Part shown: piece by piece, positions 11,186 through 21,971 of the stretch | Layout: each line of letters starts with the position of its first letter | Numbering within the stretch: position 1 is the stretch's first letter | Assembly (NCBI GenBank): GCA_050084515.1 | Contig: CM114275.1 | Span: forward strand, 12,958,001-13,022,000 | DNA length: 64,000 nucleotides | Reading direction: 5' to 3' | From: Blasia pusilla | Lineage: Eukaryota; Marchantiophyta; Marchantiopsida; Blasiales | The notes under the pieces: model-generated | The model's database searches: none | What the model saw: the letters and a program-made list of their open reading frames with translations, nothing else | What the model was told of the DNA's origin: nothing | Translations under genes and position numbers: made by a program

Positions 11186-12545
11186 CCCCTTTCCCCGGCA
11201 ACACATGGAATTTCAACTTTTTATTTTAAAAAATAAAGCTTTTCAAACTATTATAAGTGTTGAGTTTTTCCAAAATGGAAGAAAAAAATTAACCCGTATC
11301 CAATTGTAGTCTCTTCATAGATCTAAGATAGAATATTCTATTGGGCCATATTCAATATGAAAGACCTAATTCTCCTCTTCACTACTCCAAATTGTATGAC
11401 AGTTATGAAGAAAAAACACTACCTAACATTTCAAACTCAAATCTACGTAGTTGAATATAATTATGTGTATCATCCAAACCTATGGCTCTATTCCTTCAAG
11501 AGAAACATTGAAAACAAAATCCCAAAAGTCACTCTCATCTCTATCCATTCTTGTGACCATACAATGAATTTGAAAGTAGTTTTCCAACTCAATGAATGGA
11601 TAGATGCAATTGCCCTTGTCCATAGTTGATATGGAAGGGGACAAGCTAGAAGGTCATGTTCTTTTTATTTTTAAGGATTTTTCTCTTTGCAAAAGAAGAA
11701 CACATCCTCGAAGTCATGGAAGGAGCATTCCTAAGACTATGTAGAATTAGATGAGGAATTTAAAAATACCTTCTTTTAAAAGTAGGAAAGGATCCTCAAA
11801 AGATGATAACAATGCACAAGTGCATAATATGAATGGTGGGCCCTCTTGAATACAAACAAGATGTGTGGATTTATTGGAAGCGCGCAACTACATAGATATA
11901 ATTTAAAATTAAAATTATTTCTTTAAAAAAGATATAATATTGGTATTAATTTTTATTGGATTTTTATAAAAAAAATTTGGTTTGGTTCTATTGGATTCAT
12001 TTAAGAACTATATGCAAATAACTTATTCCAACTACACACAATTTTAAATACAATAATATGATAACATTAAACTTCTATAGATTCTTTTTCCTAAAATTTT
12101 CTTGTTATAAGTTGTTGGTTTTCAATCCCCACATCAAAATTATCTTCCTTTTCAAAATCTTATTTCACGAGAAGTAGTTAAGAAAAGTCGACGAGCATTT
12201 ATACTCAAATGAAACATTTCAAAATTTGCACAAAATTTGAAAAGGGAGAATAATTAATTTATTCTGAGATTCAATTTTATATTTCGTGACGGTAGCATGT
12301 CCATCATATGCACTTAATACATTCTACAGTGATGCTTTGCATAATTCAAAAGCACTTGTATGCAAGACACACCATTTTTTAAAAAATATGAAGAAGAAAT
12401 TTGTATTAATAAATTATCCAAAATATATATATATGGACTTCATTTGGATTTTCTCAATTCATGACCCCAAGTCAACTTCATTTTAAAATGGAGTTTCCTC
12501 AATCAGTTTCTTCGCACATTTTTTTTTACTTTTAGTAATACTAGT
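11186..12545. other. AT-rich spacer, no gene
   Basis: AT-rich sequence. A 90-codon frame at 11357-11629 has no motif and ordinary AT-rich codon content. Nothing else stands out. Confidence 0.45.
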
Positions 12546-12998
12546 GTACAACCCAAGGTTGCACGGAAACGGATAAGTACGTATATGCCGGCCCGCACTC
12601 GAGCCTGCCCAAGAGCCCACCACCTAGACCCGAGCTGACAGAGCCCACACCCATTGCATGGCCCATATGGCAAGTTGGAGGAAGGCGAGCACGGGCTAAG
12701 GCGGGTTGGGGCAAGCTCAAGGCCCGCACGATTTAGATCAAATCATGCGGACCAAATCAGAGCTTGCGCTAGCACGCTTTGAGCCCTCCCCCAGCTCGCG
12801 TGTGCCGGCCCCTAGCCTACACTAGCCCACGCCCAGCCCGCCCCATGCCGACGAGCCCGTACCCTGCCCAAGCTGCGGGCCATGCAACGGGTGCGAGCCT
12901 TGGGTACCCGCCCATCCGGGACCGCACGAACATGTCCATCCATAGGACAGACATGTCCGGGGAGACGGAATTTGTCCATGTGCAACCTTGGTACAACC
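12546..12998. mobile_element. hAT-like non-autonomous element with perfect 8-bp TSD
   Basis: The element occupies 12554-12990 (437 bp). It starts CAAGGTTGCAC and ends GTGCAACCTTG, an exact 11-bp terminal inverted repeat. It is flanked by the identical octamer GTACAACC at 12546-12553 and 12991-12998. An 8-bp target duplication with a CA-starting short TIR having G at position 5 is the hallmark of the hAT superfamily. Inside the termini are GACATGTCC/GGACATG words, and the core is GC-rich with GGGC/GCCC repeats. It has no transposase, so it would need an enzyme from elsewhere. This copy is the best-preserved reference for the family. Confidence 0.85.
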
Positions 12999-15911
12999 CA
13001 TGCCATGCAAGGGAGTGAAGGGACTAACCATGATGCACACACAAATTCAAAATTTATTTCTTGTTGCCCATAATATGAAAAACAGTTTTTTGCTGCCTAG
13101 TTACTTTGTGTCAAGCAAACAGGTGTTTGCAAATCAAGAAGGCAATGATAATATAGATACCAATGGATTATGCCCCCACCTAATTATAGGGAAAGCTTGG
13201 AATAAAAACTATAAATAACTAATATCTTCGTCTTATCATTAATTTATGGAAAATTTATATTCCCAATGTAGGGGGGGGGGGACCTCATGCTCATCTTGGT
13301 TTCATAATTTCTACATAAGTTTCCACTATTTTATGTATATGACTATCTTTCCCCTCTAGAGTACATGATAAAAAAAATTATCACCCATAATAAAAGAAAG
13401 TGTAATTAATAAATGATAGTATCTCATAAAAAAAGTAAGTATGTGGGTTCATTTGGGTAATAGTACACTAGACATTTACTCTTCCAATATGGATGAGCCT
13501 TTTGACTCACTCAAAATTACACTAGTTCAAGAATTTCAAGAAGTCCAACAGTTTATTTAATAGCCATTGAATCTCATAGATATACTTATCCATGGTCTTT
13601 TGCAAGCTTGGCTCATTTTGTTCTTGATTATCTTACTTTATCCTTATAATATCCAAGATATGATAATGCATCCTTTTTCTTGTACTCTTTGGTTAACATG
13701 TCTTTCCAAAATCTCACATAGGGGATTGAGAAAGCCTCTACCTCCCCTCCTTTTTGTTCCCTCTTTTGAAGATTTTTCTACTCTTTTTCCTTTTGGCTTT
13801 CCATCAATCATTTCAACCTTTTAGACTGATTTCCCAATCCCTCATCCATTCCTCTCTTTATTTTATATATTTCAAATTTGTAGGATTTAGCATGATTGTG
13901 TGAGCTATTTTATTTCTCATTTTCATGTTGATCGTGTTTAACAATATCAAATGGTTAAAAGTTCTATGTGATTGTAAGATTTTCATCAACACCACTCATA
14001 GAAGATGATTTTGCTCTATGGTTTAATAATTTTCAATAGTATTTGATTTCCCAAGTTACCATACCGATTTCAATAATCTTTATTTCGTCATTTATTTTTA
14101 TTTCAAGATTGATGGTCATATGATTTTTTTGGAAAAAATTATACTTAAAAATTAATCACAATAAAATAAAATCTGATTGAAAAAATCCATAATTTTAATT
14201 TTATAATTTAAATAAAATTAATAACCTTATATTTAACTTGTGGTTTCTTTCAATAGTGTTGAGTGTCAATATGAAGCTCTCAAAAATTTTATTAGCTTCT
14301 TACTCTCTTGCTTAGTAGATCATGATGCATCTTAATTAAGATTTGATTAAATCTAAGTATTTATTTGGAATTTAGGTGTTTCTTTTTAGCTCCTAAATAA
14401 TTTAGCTTTTTAGTTGGATTTGTGTTCCATACAAATAGACGTGGAGAATTTCGTTAGAGTGCCAATTTTATGAAATTATTATCATATTTTGTTACATCCT
14501 CTAATATTTTTTTCCTTTCAATTAGAAATTATGAAAAACTATTTTTTTTAATTTTATCTATATATTTCTTCATTTAATTTTTCTGGTAGTTGGAAGCTAA
14601 TCTTTTTCAAGGTTTCTCACGTACAAAGCTCGTGTGTAAGCAGTCAGATAAGCAAGGGTTAAAAAGTCTCATTGTCTTTTATAGCCTATTAAAATTTTCT
14701 TCCGGGAAGTCAAACACATGGAATACAATCCATATTACTATTGCATAATGCCCCTTTGATTTTCAAATTCCTCTCTTGTTGATATGTGGTATTTTTAGCC
14801 ACTCACATCTTGATATGTATCCTTGATAATTCAGAGTCAATTTTGAGCTCAATCAAGTTTTTTAAGAACATAAATACGATGTTTTTAAAAAACTCTAGTT
14901 CTCAAAAACCTAATTTTAGAAGTTATGAAAACAATTTCTTAATGGCCATAGATTTAATAGCTAGAATTTTTACCCCTATAATATCATTAAGAATTCATAA
15001 GAACCACACTTAATAGAACTTGCTTATGTTGTTATCTTTTGTTCATTCCCTCCAAAGATTTATTAGCCAACTTTGCTAGAATTTGGCCTTAAGTTGATCT
15101 TGCGGATCTGGAAAATTTACCAATTAGATCATATTATTAGATTAAAAAATGACCTAGATTAATTATATGGAATATTTAGAAGTATCCACTTAGAAGATTG
15201 AACCTAATTTCCTTCAATACACTACTATCCTCATACAAGATTTCTTTTCTGAAGGATTCTTTTATTTTAGGTTCCTCATTCATTATGAAAATGGATTTGA
15301 TTCTTGGCTCAAGTTCAATCTTGTGATAAATAATTCCTCAAGGTGATAAACTTTTTATGAAGTCCCTGATTAATAAATATATTTGGAGTTCCAAGTGCAT
15401 AATCATTGTATTTGAAACTTTGATGGATGGTATTTAATACTAAGATAGAGTAGCCCACCATGTTTCACGAATACAAACTTTTTCTGTACAACCTAGATAG
15501 AATCAAATGATCGATTGGTTTATCCCATATATCTACCTCCATATGAAAATTGAGAAGAGGAACTAAATCATTCCAAATTCTTGCCCTTATTCCAACAAAA
15601 CAATTGAGTCTCTATTGGTTATTGTCTTATTGGAGAAGCTATAACTAATTATCATAAAAGATAAAAATAAAAATAAAATGTATAATACAACATAAATCAT
15701 TTTTAATCAAGATAAAATTATCCATTGACGCAAAAAATTGCATTCTATTCCTACATCTTCAGGGTGTTGATACCTATCTAGATTTAATGTTTGGACATTT
15801 GAACTAAATTTTATAATATTTCGTACATATGTGGGTATTCGTTGGCCTTAAGAAACTTATGGTCATTCATGCATGATATTGCCTAATTTTGGGATCTAAA
15901 TATGGTTTTAG
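12999..15911. other. AT-rich spacer, no gene
   Basis: Long AT-rich stretch with a G run at 13271-13281. Short frames such as 13567-13824 lack motifs. Nothing is assignable. Confidence 0.45.
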
Positions 15912-16489
15912 CAAGGGTGCTTGCAGACAAAGTTAGTGTCCGCGAACATTTGTGTGTCCACCGACTCGTGTCCTTCCTTAGGAAAGAATGTTCGTGCGGG
16001 ACTGGGTTCCCACGACCCGCCTTGTCCGCAACATAGACAAGGGCTCCACTAGCCCACACCCAATCAATCCATCAATCCATCGTCCATTCTTGCCACTCAT
16101 TTTGTAGCCTACACCAAAATCACGCCTTGTTTGTAGAGGCACACAGCAAACCCGTATGGCCCACAACAACCTGCACGAGCTAGTCGTAGTCCCCGAGCCC
16201 ATCAAATACAGGCCTTGCAAACCTTATGCGGACTTGGACTCCGGCCAATGTAGGCTTAGGGTGGGCGAGAAGAGCTCAGTGTGGGCCATACACGGGCGCG
16301 TTGTGGGACAGATAAGGGCTCATAGTTGACACATCCATTCGATACCTGCTCAACTCCTTACTCCAAGCCCACATACATTCCCGCTTTCCAAGTCTGCACA
16401 TGCCATTGGGATACCAAAAAAGCATATAGGTGGGACTCATTAGGCATGTCTATTCTATGGACATAAAAGTCCGTTTCTGTACAACTATG
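15912..16489. mobile_element. hAT-like non-autonomous element copy
   Basis: The left end is CAAGGGTGC followed by AGACAAAGTTAGTGTCCGCG. The right end is ACATAAAAGTCCGTTTCTG then GTACAACTATG. Both are diverged versions of the CAAGGTTGCAC terminus in inverted orientation. Flanking octamers GGTTTTAG (left) and GCTTTTGG (right) agree at 6 of 8 positions, which would fit a decayed target duplication. The interior is GC-rich and non-coding. Confidence 0.6.
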
Positions 16490-16937
16490 GCTTTTGGTGA
16501 ATATTATAGCAAAGAATTTTTTATGAGAATACCAAGGCATAAATACAAAAGGATGGAGGAACCTATTAGAAGTACAAGAATAACTTAAATACTTGAGTAA
16601 CTCCGTAATTCTTTGTCTGTGCACATTACACTTACCGTATACCTCTTCCTATCTTGATTAAAAGTGCATTTCATCATTCAAGTATGTACTTAGATTGAGT
16701 CCCAAAAAATCACGAGCCTCCCCTCAAGTGGGTATTTGTAGTCTTTGCTCTTGTTAGACCAATCATTCATTACTTCACAAGAGACTGCTTGCTCAAAAAA
16801 TTTGTTCACAGTACCACTCTCCTCCCTATGAATCCCTATATATCTCTCTATGTTTGTGTGTTCCCCCATTTATAGGTGCTCTTAGATGCCACTTTGTATC
16901 TATTTTCCTAGTGTTTGCTTGATGGTGGGCTTCCTAT

Positions 16938-17245
16938 TGAAGATTGAGTTATAATCGACCTCATTAGCAACACGAACTACTATATTTAGTACTCACATGA
17001 AGTAGGAAAACTTAATCTTAGTTAGTTAGTTAAACACGATTATCTTAACTAGGGTTTGTTAATCACAATTAGTACAACTCGAGAGTATGGTTAGGGTTAG
17101 GTTTAGGGTTGCTTGTACATACCTTATGTTATTAAGAATGGGACCAACCTCCATTGATTATCTCATTGCAAAATTTCATTCTTCCTAGTGGTGTGTGTGA
17201 GAGAGTCGTATCCCATCGTTTATGCTTGTTTAGCAGTTTTCTATA
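16938..17245 (+). repeat. 5' LTR of the Ty1-copia element
   Basis: It aligns along its length with 21683-21971. Shared landmarks are the start TGAAGATTGAG, the AGTAGGAAAACTTAAT block, the CATTGCAAAAT block and GAGAGTCGTATCCCATC near the end. The right border is set by the match to TTCTACA in the other LTR. Confidence 0.85.
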
Positions 17246-17255
17246 TTTATAAAAG

Positions 17256-17267
17256 TGATATGAGAAC
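17256..17267 (+). other. Degenerate primer-binding site
   Basis: TGATATGAGAAC lies about 10 bases after the 5' LTR. It differs at three positions from the TGGTATCAGAGC complement of initiator methionine tRNA used by plant copia elements. Confidence 0.7.
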
Positions 17268-17759
17268 ATCAATTGAAATTCTTGGTGTTTGAGGAGATAA
17301 AAGAGGCAAAAGAAGGCACTATTTCACTTTGGGGCAAGGAAATTTTAGTGAAAGCTCAATGGCAAAAGATTTCATGTGGAGTTGCCATGGTGACATAACT
17401 TTGGAGGTACTTCTTAGGGATTTCTTGGTTGATTCAGCAGTCTGGGTCCGCATGTGTAAAAAATGAGCTAAAGATGGATTTTACCATCTTGTAAAAATTT
17501 TCAAGAGCTTTCCAATACATCCAAAATCGATCAATTGTGACATTCTAAACTCCTGCAATATCAATTCCATTATAGGAAAGTGTAATTAGAGAAGGAAAGT
17601 TGTGCAGTTTGCTCTTTGCTTGCTAATTTTGACTAGTTCTTCCATAGAATTTATCAATTTTGGAAAATTTTACGTCAACTTTTCTGTATGAGTGGTCTAT
17701 GCTTCCATTGACATAGTGAAGAGCTTGAAATTACGTTTTTTGAGTATAATCGTTCTTCA

Positions 17760-18612
17760 TGGAGAATTCCTCAACAAAAATCACAAGCGAGAAGTTAGAT
17801 AAGCAGAATTACAATGTGTAGAAGTTAAGCATAAAGCAATTTCTCATGGGTTAAGAACTATGGAATTTTGTTACAAGTGATGAGGCCAAACCAATATGTG
17901 ACTCAAGAGACTTTAAAGCTCAATTCATGTATGAAAAAATACGCAAAGCAAGTAATCCATTATTTTTTAATATTTTTCCAATAATTGGTCACATTCAAGA
18001 TGTTGATATTCCAAAGGAGGCTTAGGATGCATTGGAAAAAGTTGTTTGAGATATCTATTATATAAGGCCAGAAAGCTTCAATTGAAAGAGCAATTGAACA
18101 AAATGAGGAAAGGATCGCAAAACATCAATGATTACATGTTGAGTATCAGACATACTATTGATCAATTGAATAGCATTGGAGTGATTGTAGAAGATGATGA
18201 TCTAATTTTGTTCACTCTTCAAGGCCTTCCAAAAGATCATAAGTCTTTTGATACCTCTATCTCTGTGAGAAAGGAGAAGTATCCAACCTTTGAAGAATTA
18301 GTCCCACTGTTAATTAGTGATGAGATGCGCCTAGTTGACAAGAATAGCTCGCCTAGTATGCAAGAGAGTGTGTTATTTGCAAGTAATTAATGGATCAGAC
18401 AGAGATTGAGGTTGTGGTAGAAGCTTCTTTGATCATGGTGAATATCAAGCATATGGAGGAAGAGACACTCAACATAAATTCACTTAGTCAACTATAAACT
18501 AGCACAATCATAAGGTGATGATGGTGGAAACCGTTGGGGTCGAGATCAACAACAAAGGATCCTTAGATTTTGTAGTTATTGTGGGATAAATGATCACTAT
18601 GCAAAGTTTGCT
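17760..18612 (+). pseudogene. Copia gag (UBN2-type) with zinc knuckle, broken
   Basis: The frame starts near ATGGAGAATTCC (17760) and has several stops before an open part at 18046-18390. That part matches the copia gag family Retrotran_gag_2/UBN2: a helical region with NDYMLSIRHTIDQL and the LQGLPKDHKSFDTSI motif. A CCHC-type zinc knuckle follows at about 18565-18612 (FCSYCGINDHYAKF), in which the last Cys is lost. It would have packaged the element RNA. Confidence 0.8.
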
Positions 18613-19229
18613 TCATGACGAAGGAAAATATGATAACAAAATTTTACAACAAAACTATGTGAAGTAACAACATCAAGTGCAGTATCAAGAATAGAAATAT
18701 TCACAAATTGAGCATCTCTTGGTCATGACTCATCATATGAGAGCAATGCTCAAGAAAGATTTAACAACAGATTAGTATATCAAATATACTCCATCAAATC
18801 ATTTGACTTCATAAGCTAAATGGTTCAATATGATGGAGCATATCAAAGATCCTGCAATAGTGCTCACATGAGATAAAACTCAACATCATATCACACATAC
18901 TGGTAAAGTTCCAATAGCATTAGATGATCTTTGAAATTTTGGAAACGTTCTCTAGTATGCTCCTACAATCGCAAGAAATTTGATCCATGTAGGATAGATA
19001 GTAGAACACGGTTATCATGTGAAGTTCAACATAGATGGTTGTTTCATTGAAATAATGGATGTCCAGACTATGATAGCCAAAGGAAGAAGAATTTGGCATA
19101 ATTTTCAAATTAGATATTTTTATCCTAGAGATTCAAATATCAATATATGGTCAAATTAGCCAATAAGTCACATATCTCAATCTGTGGCATAAGAGAATTG
19201 GGCCTTTAAATCTTCAAATATTAGAGAAT

Positions 19230-20040
19230 CTTTCATCATCTAATCTAGTAATAAGACTTCCTAAACTATCAAGTCCTCCTATGTTAGTGGCATCTCCTGC
19301 ATGCCAGTTTGGAAAAATATATAGATTTCTATTTCCAAAGCAAGGTAGAAGAGCATCCAAGATATTAGAGTTGATTCACAATAATGTGTGGATATCATCA
19401 CAATATAACCTTAGTGGTTGCTAATATTTTGTTTCATTTCTTGATGACTTCTCTAGATATATATGCATAAAGTTTCTGAAAAGTAAAAATTATTCTCAAT
19501 GTTCCAGACATGTAGAATTCTAGTAGAGAAGCAGACTACACAACACATTCTCCAATTCCATTGTGATGGAGGAGGTGAGTACCTTTCAACAAAGTTTGAT
19601 GAACACTAATGTCAAAATGGCATCCAAAGATAAGTCATTTGCTGTTATATTCCACAATAAAATGGAATGGTTGAGTAGAAGAATCGACATCTTGTTGAGG
19701 CGGCACGTGCTATGTTGAATAAGAAGAACATGCCTATGGTGTCTTGGGCAAAGGTTGTAGCGTGTGTAGTCTTCTTGATCAACCGATCTCCAACAGCATG
19801 AGTTCATGATAAACTCTATTCGAAGTCTTCATATGAGGTAAATCTTATTTTTCATTCCTAAAAGTCTTTGGCTATATACTCATGTTCCTTCTGAAAGACA
19901 TCAAAAAATAGATCCCAAATCTGAGAGATGTATCTTCATTGGCTACGCTGATGGAACTAAAAGGTATAATTGTTGTATTCCATCCGCTAGGCAGCTTATT
20001 ATTAGTCACAATATTATTTTTGATGAGTTGAAGTCATAGT
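19230..20040 (+). pseudogene. Copia integrase region, broken
   Basis: Successive blocks in shifting frames are typical of copia integrase. They are the GAG-pre-integrase ending (ACQFGKIYRFLFPKQ), the rve core with FLDDFSRY, the second catalytic Asp block CDGGGEYLS, and the NGMVE.KNRHLVEAARAML block carrying the third acidic residue. The C-terminal CIFIGYADGTKRYNC block follows around 19930. Stops and frameshifts occur between blocks. Several minus-strand frames here are shadows. Confidence 0.85.
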
Positions 20041-20399
20041 ATGCTCCATCTGAGCCTATTCCACCTCTAAACTTGTTTGTTGAGGGAGAGAATATGACTA
20101 TAAACCAAAAAACATTGCCTACAAATCCCCCAAGTACTAGTGTAGGGTTAGGAGAAGTCCTAGACTCTTCAATTAAATTTTTCAATCCATGATTGCGAAG
20201 AGTACGTAGTTAGTCTGTTGATTCTAGTCAAAACTCCAGTTAGATATCAGAGGCATCCACCTTTGAACAACAACTTCATAGATCAAGTAGAGTCATACAT
20301 CCTCTTCATAGATTCATAAGTAAAAGATTCCTTGCAACACATCATGCATTTATCATGACTTCCCTTCAAGAACATGAATCAAAATTTTTTGGAAGAAGA

Positions 20400-21064
20400 T
20401 GCATGGAAGGTCAAATGGATTGAAGCCAAGGTCTATGCACAACAATAAGGCATTGATTATGAGGAGACATTTAGTCGTGTTCCAAAGATGGCAACGATGA
20501 GAATAATAGTTGCAGTTTCAATAAGTAAGGAGTGAAGACTATATCACATGGACGTTAACAATGCCTTCTTGAATGGGGATCTGCATGAGGCCGTATACAT
20601 GGCTCAACCATGTGGATATGAGGATCTAGAGTTTCCATTCCGCCTATGCAGGTTAAAGTAATTAGGCTCTATACGGGCTTAAGCAAGCCCCAAGAGCTTG
20701 GTATGGCAAGATTACATATCTCCTATAAGATCTTGGTTTTAGGGTTTGTGATTCTAATTCCTTGCTATATGTCTTGAGAGAACAAGGCCATATGGTTGTC
20801 ACTATATTTTATGTTGATGAACTCTTGATTATTGGAGGTACTGAGGATATGATACAACAAGTCAAGCTAAAGTTACAAGTAGAATTTGACATGAAGGACT
20901 TAGAAGAACTCAATTGTTTCCTTGGCATTGATCTTATTAGGGTTATAGAAGCATGTGGTTATTATAACAAAAATATGATCATCACATGCTTTCAAATATG
21001 GTATGACAGCTCGAAAGGCAGTCTCTACATTGTTGGATCAGAGTGTGAAGTTAAAAGTGGATAA
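20400..21064 (+). pseudogene. Copia reverse transcriptase (RVT_2), broken
   Basis: The recognised run is YEETFSRVPKMATMR, MDVNNAFLNGDLHE, the GLKQAPRAWYGK-equivalent, then an open frame (20762-21064) with the catalytic block FYVDELLIIG and the FLGIDL motif. The usual YVDD is changed to YVDE, which replaces one of the two catalytic aspartates, so even an unbroken copy would be impaired. Confidence 0.88.
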
Positions 21065-21279
21065 AGGAGAGTTTCTAGCAAATTCTAAGCGATTTCATGC
21101 AAGCACCTCAGAAACCTCACCTTGATGTTGTAAGGAGGATTATACGGTATGTGAAATTTTATATTTAATTTGGGCTTCAATTTGAACCTTCTTCAATTTT
21201 ACAATTACATAGATTCACAAATGTTGATCGGGCAAGAACCATGTCCGGTAGCCCTTGTACATCTTGTTATTCATTCACC

Positions 21280-21665
21280 TTAGCAAGCGCGGCTATAAGT
21301 TGGGCTTCAAAGAAACAACCTACATTTGCTTTTATCTTCAAAAAAAGGCTAAGTATAGATGAATAACCAATGTAGCATGTGAAGCGATATGGATTCATCA
21401 ATTACTTGTTGAGATTGGTGTTAGTAACTTTGGACCTAGTGAAATATGTGTGGAGAATATTAGTAGCTTGCTAATAACCATGTGTTTCATGCTCAAACAA
21501 AGCCTATTGAGATGCACTACCACATTATCAAAGAGAAAGTGCTTGAAGGAGAAATTGATCTTGAGTATATAGGTACAGATTGGTAAATTGCTCATATCTT
21601 TACAAAGGCATTTCCTAGAGATATGAAATATTTAGAAACAATTAGGTGTAAAAGATATCGATATG
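21280..21665 (+). pseudogene. Copia RNase H and C-terminal tail, broken
   Basis: The block ISWASKKQPTFAF corresponds to the copia RNase H signature. The usual Ser-Thr-Glu-Ala-Glu stretch is altered. The conserved tail TKAFPRDMKYLE followed by the ELEGKY end lies just upstream of the polypurine tract. Confidence 0.75.
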
Positions 21666-21670
21666 AGCTT

Positions 21671-21679
21671 GAGGGGAAG
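21671..21679 (+). other. Polypurine tract
   Basis: GAGGGGAAG lies three bases before the TG that starts the 3' LTR. It is the usual plus-strand primer site in copia elements. Confidence 0.75.
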
Positions 21680-21682
21680 TAT

Positions 21683-21971
21683 TGAAGACTGAGTTATAGT
21701 CAAGCTCATCAAACACACGAACTATTATGTTTGGTACTAACACAAAGTAGGAAAGCTTAATGTTGGTTTGTTATTTAAGCACGATTGTCTTAATTATGAT
21801 TAACTAATTATAGTTAGTATAATTCGAGTCTAGGGTTCTTGTTAGGGATAGGGTTTGGGTTGAGATCAGCCTCCACTCATTCTCTCATTGCAAAATCTTG
21901 TTCACCATGGTGGTATGTGTGTGTATGAGAGTCGTATCCCATCAAGTATGTTCGTTCAGCACTGTTCTACA
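21683..21971 (+). repeat. 3' LTR of the Ty1-copia element
   Basis: It starts TGAAGACTGAG after the polypurine tract and ends near TTCTACA. It aligns with 16938-17245. Confidence 0.87.

Larger units (their letters stand above)
16938..21971 (+). mobile_element. Ty1-copia LTR retrotransposon, decayed
   Basis: This is a complete but inactive element of about 5.0 kb. Two LTRs flank an internal region whose domains follow the copia order gag, zinc knuckle, GAG-pre-integrase, integrase, reverse transcriptase, RNase H. Many stops and frameshifts break the polyprotein. Both LTRs begin TGAAGA.TGAGTTATA and end near TTCTA(C/T)A, and by eye about one base in five differs, so the insertion is old. No matching 5-bp target duplication is visible (CCTAT before, CTTTC after). 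Being an ordinary plant copia, it probably spread by reverse transcription of its own RNA and has since decayed. Confidence 0.92.

Noticed and set aside
10821-11236. Stack of long overlapping ORFs on both strands
   Set aside because: Stops are scarce because of the GC-rich core of a non-autonomous element. No domain, and frames are not conserved between copies.
17089-17110. TTAGGGTTAGGTTTAGGGTTG, telomere-like repeat
   Set aside because: It is only about three units long and lies inside the copia 5' LTR, with a decayed counterpart in the 3' LTR. It is LTR sequence, not an interstitial telomere.
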